In this document: piece after piece, positions 8,054 through 15,656 of the stretch
Numbering within the stretch: the stretch's first letter is position 1
How the letters are laid out: every line of letters starts with the position of its first letter
Notes under the pieces: model-generated
Told to the model about the DNA's origin: nothing
Seen by the model: the letters and a program-made list of their open reading frames with translations, nothing else
Databases searched by the model: none
Origin: Candidatus Aveggerthella stercoripullorum
GTDB taxonomy: Bacteria > Actinomycetota > Coriobacteriia > Coriobacteriales > Eggerthellaceae
Assembly (NCBI GenBank): GCA_018712955.1
Contig: DVGB01000045.1
Location: forward strand, 1 to 38,865
Reading direction: 5' to 3'
DNA: 38,865 nucleotides
Position numbers and translations under genes: made by a program

Positions 8054-8062
8054 TGATAGAGT
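8054..8062 (+). promoter_or_regulatory. extended -10 promoter of the Tyr leader peptide
   Basis: TGA followed by TAGAGT (8057-8062) forms an extended -10 with no clear -35. The usual start, about 7 bases downstream, falls on the A of the leader peptide ATG at 8069, predicting a leaderless mRNA. The his operon has a near-identical element (16667-16675). Confidence 0.45.
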
Positions 8063-8068
8063 GGCCAC

Positions 8069-8206
8069 ATGCAGTTCGAAAGCGTCGAACATATCGGTTT
8101 TTTCAAGCGTGCGGCGGCACTGTCTGATGCCGTGGTGAATGCGCGCCTGCTTTCGACGTTCGCTTCCTATTACGCTTATACCTATTATTCCTATCGATAC
8201 CTGTAG
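8069..8206 (+). CDS. tyrosine-rich leader peptide (45 aa), putative attenuator
   Basis: A 45-codon reading frame starting ATG at 8069 and ending TAG at 8204-8206. The last 15 residues are FASYYAYTYYSYRYL: seven tyrosines among the last eleven, using both TAT and TAC. Such runs of one codon at the end of a short reading frame are typical of ribosome-mediated attenuators, where the ribosome stalls if charged tRNA-Tyr is scarce. There is no ribosome site, but the -10 element at 8054-8062 would start the mRNA at the ATG. The next gene is the symporter at 8478, with about 270 bases of structured leader between. Function is inferred. Confidence 0.6.
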   Translation: MQFESVEHIGFFKRAAALSDAVVNARLLSTFASYYAYTYYSYRYL

Positions 8207-8311
8207 CACACGGGGCTTTCGCCGTGCGCTCGCAGGCAGTATCCCGGGCGCACGGTAGTTTCGTGTGCGTGGGGTTCCGCCTTCGCGCAGCACTGCGAGC
8301 AAGCGTCGTGT

Positions 8312-8363
8312 GCGCCTCCTGAGGCCGGACTTCTTGCTGTCCGACTTCCGCCTGGCGCCTTTT
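8312..8363 (+). terminator. candidate attenuator terminator in the symporter leader
   Basis: Three nested helices can form: 8312-8316 with 8354-8358, 8322-8325 with 8350-8353, and 8326-8330 with 8339-8343, followed by CTTTT ending at 8363. CACACG just after the leader-peptide stop (8207-8212) can pair with CGTGTG at 8307-8312, touching the base of this structure, or with CGTGTG at 8262-8267. That is the type of competition attenuation needs. Hand folding only. Confidence 0.3.
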
Positions 8364-8389
8364 GCAAACTCGGGGCGACCAGGATTGTG

Positions 8390-8440
8390 CAGGGCGCGGC
8401 CGCAGGCCGCCAACGCATGTGGCCAACAGGCCGCGCCCTG
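8390..8440 (+). promoter_or_regulatory. 12-bp G+C-rich stem in the symporter leader
   Basis: Bases 8390-8401 and 8429-8440 are exact inverted repeats enclosing 27 bases. No T tract follows. The stem ends about 25 bases before the GAAGGGGA ribosome site of the symporter gene, so it may be part of leader regulation. Confidence 0.4.
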
Positions 8441-8477
8441 GCTTCGCAGTGCATACCAGGTATCGAAGGGGATTCCC

Positions 8478-10016
8478 ATGCTTGTCAAAATACTCATCGT
8501 GGTGCTGTTCGTAGCCGTGGCTGTCGGTATCGGCGTTGCGTGCAAAAAGTCCACGTCCAGCGTAGACGGTTACATTCTGGGAGGGCGCAGCGTCGGTCCG
8601 TGGCTTTCGGCGTTCGCGTACGGCACGAGCTATTTCTCTGCGGTCATTTTCGTCGGATACGCAGGTCAATTCGGCTGGAAATACGGCGTTGCCGCCACGT
8701 GGATTGGTATCGGCAACGCTATTCTGGGCAGCTTGCTGGCGTGGTGGGTGCTCGGCCCGCGCACGCGCGAGATGACGCACCGTCTGGGCGCGTCTACGAT
8801 GCCGGAGTTCTTCGGCGCGCGCTACCAGAGCAAAGGCCTGCGGGTTGCGGCGGCTGCCATCATCTTCGTGTTCCTGATTCCGTACACAGCGTCTGTTTAC
8901 AACGGTCTTTCGCGCCTGTTCGAAATGGCGTTCGGCGTGCCCTACGAAGTGTGCGTTATCGGCATGGCCGTGGTCACCTGCCTGTACGTAGTGGTCGGCG
9001 GATACATGGCGACGGTCGTGAACGATTTCGTCCAGGGTCTGGTCATGCTTGCGGGCATTGTTGCGGTCGTTGCGGCGGTCTTGGCCAACAATGGCGGGTT
9101 CACCGAGGCTCTCACCACGCTTTCGCAGATTCCCGCCGAAGGCTCTGCGATGGCAGGCCCGTTCGTCTCCTTCTTCGGGCCCGATTTGCCGAACCTGCTC
9201 GGTGTCATCGTGCTGACGAGCCTTGGCACATGGGGTCTGCCTCAGATGGTGCAGAAGTTCTATGCTATCAAGAGCGGTCCGGCCATTAAACAGGGTGCGA
9301 TCATTTCCACGCTTTTCGCCATGGTCGTTGCAGGCGGTAGCTACTTCCTGGGAGGTTTCGGGCGTCTGTATGGTGACCAGGTGGAGATGGGCGCGTCCGG
9401 TCCGGTGTTCGACTCCATCATCCCGACGATGCTTTCCAGTCTGCCGGACATCCTGATCGGTATCGTGGTGGTGCTTGTTTTGTCCGCATCCATGTCCACG
9501 CTGAGCTCGCTCGTGCTCACGTCCTCTTCGACGCTGACGCTCGACTTGCTGAAAGATAACGTGGTCAAGGACATGAGCGAGAAAAAGCAGCTTGGTTTCA
9601 TCCGCGTGCTCGTCGTGGTGTTCATCGTGATCTCTGCGGGCATTGCCATCGTGCAGTACAACTCGTCGATTACGTTCATCGCCCAGCTCATGTCGATTTC
9701 TTGGGGCGCACTGGCCGGCGCGTTCCTGGGCCCGTTCTTCTGGGGTCTGTACAGCGGGCGCACGTCGCGCGCTGCCGTGTGGGCGAGCTTCATCGTGGGC
9801 GTCGGCCTGACGACGGGCAACATGATTCTGACGTTTGTCGGGACACCGCTCATCGCCTCGCCTATCAACTGCGGTGCATTGGCTATGGTGCTGTCGATGG
9901 TAATCGTGCCGGTGGTGAGTTTGGTGAGCCCGCATGTGGGATTTTCCATCAAGCCGCCGAGCGGAGAGGGCGCTATCGACCGCGAATACGAACACGAGCT
10001 CGAGAGCGCGAAGTAG
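8478..10016 (+). CDS. sodium:solute symporter (SSS family, PutP-like)
   Basis: A 512-residue inner-membrane protein with about 13 hydrophobic segments. The opening helix followed by SVDGYILGGRSVGPWLSAFAYGTSYFSAVIFVGYAG region is the hallmark of the solute:sodium symporter family near the sodium site, and GGYMATVVNDFVQGLVMLAG is a further family segment. Substrates in this family include proline, pantothenate, sugars and monocarboxylates; none can be assigned. ATG 8478 has GAAGGGGA (8465-8472) 5 bases upstream; the open frame extends further 5' but without a better start. The Tyr-rich leader peptide upstream hints at an aromatic amino acid link. It ends in a clear terminator. Confidence 0.88.
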   Translation: MLVKILIVVLFVAVAVGIGVACKKSTSSVDGYILGGRSVGPWLSAFAYGTSYFSAVIFVGYAGQFGWKYGVAATWIGIGNAILGSLLAWWVLGPRTREMTHRLGASTMPEFFGARYQSKGLRVAAAAIIFVFLIPYTASVYNGLSRLFEMAFGVPYEVCVIGMAVVTCLYVVVGGYMATVVNDFVQGLVMLAGIVAVVAAVLANNGGFTEALTTLSQIPAEGSAMAGPFVSFFGPDLPNLLGVIVLTSLGTWGLPQMVQKFYAIKSGPAIKQGAIISTLFAMVVAGGSYFLGGFGRLYGDQVEMGASGPVFDSIIPTMLSSLPDILIGIVVVLVLSASMSTLSSLVLTSSSTLTLDLLKDNVVKDMSEKKQLGFIRVLVVVFIVISAGIAIVQYNSSITFIAQLMSISWGALAGAFLGPFFWGLYSGRTSRAAVWASFIVGVGLTTGNMILTFVGTPLIASPINCGALAMVLSMVIVPVVSLVSPHVGFSIKPPSGEGAIDREYEHELESAK

Positions 10017-10055
10017 CCGCGGGCGTGACAAGCGCGTTAGCAACAAAAGATGCAT

Positions 10056-10086
10056 GCGGGCTGGCCTGGGCGGTCAGCCCGCTTTT
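10056..10086 (+). terminator. terminator after the symporter gene
   Basis: An eleven-pair stem (10056-10066 with 10072-10082, one G-T wobble), five-base loop, then TTTT at 10083-10086. It lies between convergent genes and may act on both. Confidence 0.85.
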
Positions 10087-10100
10087 GCGATATTGGTGCA

Positions 10101-11354
10101 CTACGCGATCAGGCCACGCTTGCGCAAAGCCAGGTAAAGGAAGAACGCCACGATGGAAATGCCGCCGAGCAGCACGAATAAGCCGCGGTAGCCAATAAGC
10201 GGCACGGTCCAGCCAAGCAAGAGCGGGCACAGGCCGATAGCAGCGTCCAGGCAGATGAAGAAGGTGGAATTCGCCACGTCAAAGCGGTCGTCTGCTGCCC
10301 GTCGCACTGCAAGCGTAAGGCCGCTCGGCTGGATAGTACCGATGCCGTAACCCATCAGGCAGGCGCCTGCGAGCAGCATGGCGCCGTTGCCGGACGTGCC
10401 GATAACGACCATGCCCGCTACGAACGCGATAAAGCCGCTTGTCATGACCGGTAGGTCGCCGCGCCGGTCAAACGCTTTGCCCGTGAAAGGACGGGAGACG
10501 AGCATGGTCACGGCGTACGCGACAAAGAACACGCCTGCCGCAGCGGTCAAGTTCGCTTCGGCGGCGAACGCGTTCAGATAGGTGATGACGGCGCCGTAGC
10601 CAAGGTAGACCAGCACGATGACGAAGGATATGGGCAGCGCGCTCGACTCGATGAACGTGGAGAGCGAAAGCTTTCGGTGGGAAACGCGCGCGGGATGGGC
10701 GTTGGCATCGGGCGCGCCTGCCGTCTCTGCAACGGCCAGGTCTTCGATTCCTTCACGGGCTTCCTTGGCTGCTGCGGCTTTCGATTTCATGTCGTGCACG
10801 TTCGTGGCGCCTGCCAACCCTGCTGCCGCCACGATGGAGCACACGATGAACATGACCGTGAATCCAGGACCGTGCATGAGGGAGGTCCCCAAAAACGGGC
10901 CGACAGCAGAGCCGACGGTGACCGAGAGCATGTAATAGCCGATGCCTTCGCCCTTATGCTCGTCGGGGATGCTTTCGGTGGTGATGGACGTGACGGTGGT
11001 CTGCGCCAGGCCGTAGAAGAACCCGTGCAGGATACGGATGCAGAACAGCGCCGCCATCCCGGCGTTCAGCAGGTAGCATGCCGAAAGGACGGTCATCATG
11101 CCCACGCCCAGGACGAGGGTTTTCTTCCTGCCGAGAGCGCCGATGACCGCAGGGCTCACGAAGCGTGCGATAAGCGCGCCGACGATGAAGATGCTCGCGG
11201 AGAATCCTGCCGTGCCCAGGTCGGTGGCGTAGGTCTCCATGCAGTAGTTCGCCATGACCACCATGAGCGTGTAGTAGTTGACGTACAAAAGCAGGTTCAC
11301 CAGGGTGCCGAGGACAAACCCCTTCGTGAATATGCCCGTATTGCGTGATGGCAT
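10101..11354 (-). CDS. major facilitator superfamily transporter
   Basis: A 417-residue 12-helix MFS protein with two six-helix halves separated by a charged loop (about residues 185-230). IGALGRKKTLVLG after helix 2 is the MFS A-loop motif, repeated in degenerate form in the second half (GKAFDRRGDLPVM). No substrate can be assigned; the sequence resembles drug or metabolite exporters. Start: the ATG at 11352-11354 opens the MPSRNTGIFTKGF N-terminus with AAGGA about 8 bases upstream. The open frame extends further 5' but that part is not transporter-like and overlaps the upstream gene's stop. It follows the universal stress protein by 50 bases and is probably cotranscribed. Confidence 0.85.
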   Translation of the reverse strand: MPSRNTGIFTKGFVLGTLVNLLLYVNYYTLMVVMANYCMETYATDLGTAGFSASIFIVGALIARFVSPAVIGALGRKKTLVLGVGMMTVLSACYLLNAGMAALFCIRILHGFFYGLAQTTVTSITTESIPDEHKGEGIGYYMLSVTVGSAVGPFLGTSLMHGPGFTVMFIVCSIVAAAGLAGATNVHDMKSKAAAAKEAREGIEDLAVAETAGAPDANAHPARVSHRKLSLSTFIESSALPISFVIVLVYLGYGAVITYLNAFAAEANLTAAAGVFFVAYAVTMLVSRPFTGKAFDRRGDLPVMTSGFIAFVAGMVVIGTSGNGAMLLAGACLMGYGIGTIQPSGLTLAVRRAADDRFDVANSTFFICLDAAIGLCPLLLGWTVPLIGYRGLFVLLGGISIVAFFLYLALRKRGLIA

Positions 11355-11404
11355 GACGTGGTCCTTGTCTTTCTTGCCGTGCTCGTCGTTGTGCGATGCG
11401 CCTG

Positions 11405-11821
11405 CTATTTCGCAATCACAACGGGCGCTTCCGCCTCTTGCACGACCGATCTGCTGACCGATCCCAAGTAGCCTTTCACACCGCCCATACCGCGGCTGCC
11501 CATGACAACAACGTCGCACGCCTCATCCTTGCAGCAGTTCACCAGGAGGGTGGCGGGTGAGGTACCTTTGAGCATTTTCACCTGTGCGCGTTCGCCGAAA
11601 GGCCGTGCTGCCTTTTCCAGGTGTTCCTGCACGTCGCGTGCTTGCTCGAACAGGATTTGGTTCATGCCCGTCTCGCCGAACGTGGAGTCCACCAGTTTGA
11701 GAACGTGGGCAAAAACAAGGTGCGCCCCGGGGTTTTCGCGCGCCATGTCGCACGCTATTTCGATTGCGCGGTCTGCCGGTTTCGAGCCGTCATAAGCTAC
11801 CAGGATTTTCGAGTACCACAT
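11405..11821 (-). CDS. universal stress protein, UspA family
   Basis: A 138-residue single-domain Usp protein. KILVAYDGSKPADRAIEIA at the N-terminus and VVVMGSRGMGGVKGYLGSVSRSVV near the C-terminus give the ATP-binding pattern G-x2-G-x9-G-(S/T), so it is probably of the ATP-binding type. These proteins are cytoplasmic stress or starvation modulators, often placed next to transporters, as here with an MFS gene 50 bases downstream. Start ATG at 11819-11821 has GAGGG upstream. Confidence 0.9.
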   Translation of the reverse strand: MWYSKILVAYDGSKPADRAIEIACDMARENPGAHLVFAHVLKLVDSTFGETGMNQILFEQARDVQEHLEKAARPFGERAQVKMLKGTSPATLLVNCCKDEACDVVVMGSRGMGGVKGYLGSVSRSVVQEAEAPVVIAK

Positions 11822-12211
11822 AAGGAGCCACCCTCTTCCGATTGCCCTTGTTCAGTGTGCCCAACGATTGCGGGCAAGACCGTAATGGATTGTACTCTCC
11901 CCGCCGGAAGGCTCAAGCGCAAGGCCTGCTTTCAAACGAAAGGAAACAGCTCCGCAATGTCCGTCAGGAGCCACTGCCTGTCAGGAGCCGTTACCAAAGC
12001 GACTTGCCGTCTGTGCCTGTCCCACCGCTTTTCGTGCTGTTTTTCACTCCGGGCTCCAATGAATCTTGCACGTTTCCTTACGAAATAACCGTTTGAAAAC
12101 CGTCCTGCGTGATTCTCGTGCATGCCTCCACAACGGATTCTGTAGAGCCTATGGATTTAATATTATTGCTGGTCAAAGATTTCTTTTCGCAATCAGGCCA
12201 CAAGGTGATAA
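11822..12211. other. 390-base noncoding stretch between uspA and the AbiEi-like gene
   Basis: No convincing gene. It must hold the promoters of uspA (minus) and of the gene at 12212 (plus). GTCAGGAGCC occurs twice, about 17 bases apart, near 11963 and 11980. The last 60 bases turn A+T-rich (about 12150-12170), marking the left edge of the accessory island. Confidence 0.5.
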
Positions 12212-13234
12212 ATGGACGTTTTCGTTGGTTTCCAGTCGGCAATCGAGTATTGGCGCGGGTACGGGTCCGCCTACTCGGACTTTCCTGACATACTTCGAAC
12301 TGCGCCGAATTTTGGCGTTGCTCCTGATGCGGCGAGGTCTTTCCAACTGTTGCGAGGCCCTCTCAATGATTGCACGGAGCCATTGAGCGTGCTCGTGTCC
12401 GATGCAGGCTCGAGAAGACGGACGGGCAAGGTTCGCTGTCGTATGTGGTCGACTACTGTTCCGTCGGGAGCTTTTGTACGTGTAGGTACTAGCGTCTACG
12501 TGAGCTCGCCTGAATTTGCGTTCGCGCAAATTGCAAGGGATTGTACGCTCGTAGAACTCATCAAAATCGGATACGAGCTGTGTGGGATGTATGCCTTGAG
12601 CAACGGGAATGATTTAACCATCTTTGACGGGGGTATCGCGGCAGGATTTCGGTATCGCAACCCTGTTACGACAGTACGCAAGCTTTCTGCATTCTTGAAG
12701 AGGGCCAAAGGCTCCGATGGACTTGCCCGGGCTCGCCGCGCGGTGAAATACATCATCGACAACTCTGCTTCGCCGCGTGAAACCGAATTGGCAATGATTC
12801 TAACGCTTCCATTTTCGTTAGGTGGATACGGCTTGCCCGCCCCCATGCTGAACTGTCAGGTTGATTTGGGCGTCAAGTCGGTTACGTGTAAAGGGCCGAC
12901 GCTCTTGTCCCTGGTTGACAGGCAAGCGCAAAAGAACGAATTTCGCATCTGTGATTTGTACTGGGCAGACGCCAAACTTGATATCGAGTACGACAGCGAC
13001 TTTTATCATGTCGGTGCTGAAAAGATCGCGCAGGACGCCAATCGACGCAATGATTTGGAGTCAAGGGGAATTACGGTTATTACTGTCACAAACAAGCAGC
13101 TTCTTTCATGGAAACGCATGGACGAGGTGGCATGCCATGCGGCAAAGAGAATCGGAAAGAGGATTCGGCAGGAGTATCGCTTTCTAACTCCGGAGCGAAG
13201 AGAGCTAAGAAAAGCTCTTTTCGTCGAGTCCTAG
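12212..13234 (+). CDS. AbiEi/DUF559-like protein with PD-(D/E)XK nuclease-type C-terminus
   Basis: A 340-residue soluble protein. The middle (VPSGAFVRVGTSVYVSSPEF, then LVELIKIGYELCGMY) resembles the C-terminal part of AbiEi-type antitoxin/regulator proteins. The end (about 248-310) has CDLYWADAKLDIEYDSDFYH, then RRNDLESRGITVITV, which matches the Asp...Glu-x-Asp and later Arg-x-x-x-Leu pattern of DUF559/Vsr-like endonuclease folds. It may be a defence or mobile-element protein; family assignment is from pattern memory. ATG 12212 has AAGGTG 4 bases upstream. The gene is visibly more A+T-rich than its neighbours, stands alone, and is followed 20 bases later by a long inverted repeat, all suggesting acquisition. 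Confidence 0.6.
   Translation: MDVFVGFQSAIEYWRGYGSAYSDFPDILRTAPNFGVAPDAARSFQLLRGPLNDCTEPLSVLVSDAGSRRRTGKVRCRMWSTTVPSGAFVRVGTSVYVSSPEFAFAQIARDCTLVELIKIGYELCGMYALSNGNDLTIFDGGIAAGFRYRNPVTTVRKLSAFLKRAKGSDGLARARRAVKYIIDNSASPRETELAMILTLPFSLGGYGLPAPMLNCQVDLGVKSVTCKGPTLLSLVDRQAQKNEFRICDLYWADAKLDIEYDSDFYHVGAEKIAQDANRRNDLESRGITVITVTNKQLLSWKRMDEVACHAAKRIGKRIRQEYRFLTPERRELRKALFVES
13201..13221 (+). terminator. terminator-like hairpin in the last codons of the AbiEi-like gene
   Basis: AGAGCT (13201-13206) pairs with AGCTCT (13213-13218), followed by TTTT before a C. It overlaps the coding end. The stem is short. Confidence 0.35.
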
Positions 13235-13254
13235 TTATTTGCAGCAAATCAGGG

Positions 13255-13396
13255 AGTTAATGGAAAGAATTTCGAGTACTGAACCCGTTGGTCGTCAATT
13301 GAAGCCAATGACGGGGAGACAGCTGCAGGAAATAGACGTTTTGGGCAATAGCAGCCTGGTTGCGGGGTTCAGCACTCGAAATTCTTTCCACTAACT
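13255..13396. repeat. 142-base near-perfect inverted repeat element, copy 1
   Basis: Arms 13255-13286 and 13365-13396 are inverted copies over 32 bases with two mismatches; the inner 26 bases differ at one position. Outer ends read AGTTA and the arm core is GGAAAGAATTTCGAGTA. The 78-base interior can fold further (CCCGT near 13284 with ACGGG near 13311). It has no reading frame, so it is either a non-autonomous mobile element or a structured RNA. Related arms occur at 24198-24374 and 35104-35120. Confidence 0.85.
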
Positions 13397-13801
13397 TGCC
13401 ACTTTGCCGCAAACGGCTGCACTCATTGTGAGCAATAAGGTTTATCGGCAGCAATGAGCGGTGGGTTTGCGGGCTATTCGACTGCGCGGCGACTCGTGGC
13501 ATTCACTCCTACTCTCGTCTAGGGTTTCAAGGTGGTTATCGCCTATGTCGGCATGCTTTCCTTGGATCGTTCGGCAAGCGGGCTGAGGGCTTCTGGGTGT
13601 CCGGCGGATGGGGGCATTCGGCACACCAGGTTGTTGTAGCCGCAGGAGCCGTCGCTTGCCGAGGAAGTCTTTCTTTACAAAGGTTTAACGGAGAGTGGAC
13701 GCTATACTATGCCAGATACCGTCAAGGGGGCGGTGTTGTGCCGTGTTGCGACAGCCATTGCGCTGTCGGCAGGCGGCGGTCGTTGAGCAAAGGGGAAAGT
13801 A
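13397..13801. other. 405-base noncoding stretch before the NhaC-type gene
   Basis: No gene seen. A TATACT at 13703-13708 is a possible -10 for the antiporter gene, without a well-spaced -35. The ribosome site AAAGGGGAAAG lies just before 13802. The rest appears featureless. Confidence 0.4.
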
Positions 13802-15454
13802 ATGGAAGGATTCGACCTCATCAGCACGGGGTTCTGGTCCATCGTCCCGCCTATCCTCGCGCTGGTGTTGGCGCTGGTCACCAAAGAGGTGTACTCGTCG
13901 CTGATCATCGGCGTGTTCTCGGGGATGATTATCTACCAGTTCACCTTGAACGGTGCAGGATTCGAGCAGCTCATTAGCTCGTTTACCATGGTGCCGCAAA
14001 TGATGGCTGAGCAGATAGGCAGCAACGGCGCGCTTATCCTGTTCTTAGCGTTATTGGGCGCGTTAACCGTCGTCATTGCTATGGCGGGCGGCAGTCGTGC
14101 CTACGGCGAATGGGTATCCCAGCATATTAAGAATGCTCGCGTGGCGCAGGTTATGACCGCCATCCTGGGCATCATCATTTTTGTGGACGACTATTTCAAC
14201 TGCTTGACCGTCGGTGCTGTCATGCGCCCGGTCACGGACCGCTTTAAAGTCAGCCGCGAAAAGCTGTCGTGGATTATCGACTCGACGGCGGCGCCGGTCT
14301 GCATCATTGCGCCGGTGTCCTCTTGGGCGGTTGCCGTGGGCGGCTATCTGGGCGAAGACGGTTTCAGCACGTTCGTCGCCTCTATTCCGTACAACTTCTA
14401 CGCCCTGCTGACTATCTTCTTCGTCTTCTTTATGTGCGCGACGAAGAAGTTCGATTATGGTCCTATGAAGGCAGCGGAGTTGAAGGCCCATGGCGTGGAG
14501 GACGCACATGTGCTGGAGGGCCGTGACACGCTTCGCAAAATTGCCACGATGGGTACAAGCGCTGCGTCCACGGACAAGACTCCTGCCGACCTGCCTTCTA
14601 TCGTGACCGAAGAGGACGATATCGAACAGGTTGCCGCAGAGGCGCTCGAGGAATACAAGGGCATGGACATTTCCGAGAAAGGTCACGTGTACGACCTGGT
14701 CATTCCTATCGTTGTGCTTATCGTTTTCTCCATCCTCGGCATGATGTACGTGGGCGGCTTCTGGGATGGCGTGGAGTTTACGGAAGCGGTCGGCGTCGAC
14801 CCGGTGAGCGGCCTGTGCATTGGCGCCACGGTGGCGCTCGTTGCAGCGGCTGCCATGTTCCTGCCGCGCAAGCTCATGAAGCTCGACGGCTTCATGGAGG
14901 GCATTTCCGAAGGCGTGCGCTCTATGATCGGCGCCATCATGATTCTGGTTCTTGCGTGGTCGCTGGGCGGTATGTGCCGTTACCTGCTGGGCACGGGCGA
15001 GTTCGTTGCTGGCGTGCTGAACGGCCTGGGCGTGGGACTGGAGCTGTTCCCTGCTGCTATCTTCCTGGTCTCGGCGTTTATCGGTTTCGCCATGGGCACG
15101 TCGTGGGGCACCATCGCGCTCATTCTGCCCATTGTCATCGGCGTGTTCGATCCGTCCACGCCGCTGTTCTTGGTGGCAGTCGGTGCAACGCTCGGTGGCG
15201 CGGTCTATGGCGACCATGTCTCGCCGATTTCCGACACGACCATCCTTTCGTCCGCAGGCGCAAAGTGCAACCACCTGCGCCACGTGTCTACGCAGCTGCC
15301 CTACGCCACGATGGTCATGGCAGTTTGCTTCGTGGGCTATATCATCGCAGGTTTCACGGGCACGCCGTGGATTTCGTTGATTGTGGGCTTGGTGCTGGTT
15401 GTGGCATGCACCATCATTCTGGCCAAAACGAACATTGGCGTGAAGAAGGCTTAG
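13802..15454 (+). CDS. nhaC: Na+/H+ antiporter, NhaC family
   Basis: A 550-residue inner-membrane protein with about 12 hydrophobic segments. Visible family features: FWSIVPPILALVLALVTKEV at the start, IIIFVDDYFNCLTVGAVMRP with paired Asp, DSTAAPVCIIAPVSSWA, FAMGTSWGTIALILPIV, and GDHVSPISDTTILSSAGAKC near the end; the last two are typical of NhaC-type antiporters and relatives. A charged cytoplasmic insert (about residues 215-290) links the halves. ATG 13802 has AAAGGGGAAAG just upstream. Exchange of Na+ for H+ is the family role; some relatives exchange organic substrates, so the ion is not certain. Confidence 0.87.
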   Translation: MEGFDLISTGFWSIVPPILALVLALVTKEVYSSLIIGVFSGMIIYQFTLNGAGFEQLISSFTMVPQMMAEQIGSNGALILFLALLGALTVVIAMAGGSRAYGEWVSQHIKNARVAQVMTAILGIIIFVDDYFNCLTVGAVMRPVTDRFKVSREKLSWIIDSTAAPVCIIAPVSSWAVAVGGYLGEDGFSTFVASIPYNFYALLTIFFVFFMCATKKFDYGPMKAAELKAHGVEDAHVLEGRDTLRKIATMGTSAASTDKTPADLPSIVTEEDDIEQVAAEALEEYKGMDISEKGHVYDLVIPIVVLIVFSILGMMYVGGFWDGVEFTEAVGVDPVSGLCIGATVALVAAAAMFLPRKLMKLDGFMEGISEGVRSMIGAIMILVLAWSLGGMCRYLLGTGEFVAGVLNGLGVGLELFPAAIFLVSAFIGFAMGTSWGTIALILPIVIGVFDPSTPLFLVAVGATLGGAVYGDHVSPISDTTILSSAGAKCNHLRHVSTQLPYATMVMAVCFVGYIIAGFTGTPWISLIVGLVLVVACTIILAKTNIGVKKA

Positions 15455-15557
15455 TGCGGCAAACGACTTGCTCCTTCTGCGCGTTGCGGGTTTGTGGCGC
15501 CTAACTGCGGACTTTGCGTGAACAGAGTGCCCGCACTGCACAAATGGACAGAATAAG

Positions 15558-15591
15558 AAACGGCGCTTCGGGGGCTCCCGGAGCGCCGTTT
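15558..15591. terminator. terminator between convergent genes
   Basis: A ten-pair stem (15558-15567 with 15582-15591) starts AAACGG and ends CCGTTT, so it can act on either strand. A second GGG/CCC helix sits inside. It lies between the antiporter gene and the convergent macrodomain-like gene. Confidence 0.75.
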
Positions 15592-15656
15592 GCATGCAGA
15601 AAGTAAAGACGACTAATAGTGTACGGACGTGCTTTGCGCCGTCTGCGGATGCTGCC

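Noticed and set aside
7899-8138. 79-codon basic open frame after nhaA with a good ribosome site
   Set aside because: It runs through the parS-like site, the leader promoter and the start of the Tyr leader peptide, and its second half has no protein-like character. A short translated peptide cannot be excluded.
8103-10055. 650-codon open frame on the minus strand
   Set aside because: Shadow of the sodium symporter; low-complexity His/Arg-rich translation and no ribosome site.
11805-11818. TTTTCGAGTACCA similarity to the repeat arm core
   Set aside because: It lies within the first codons of the uspA gene and matches only about 10 bases; likely chance.
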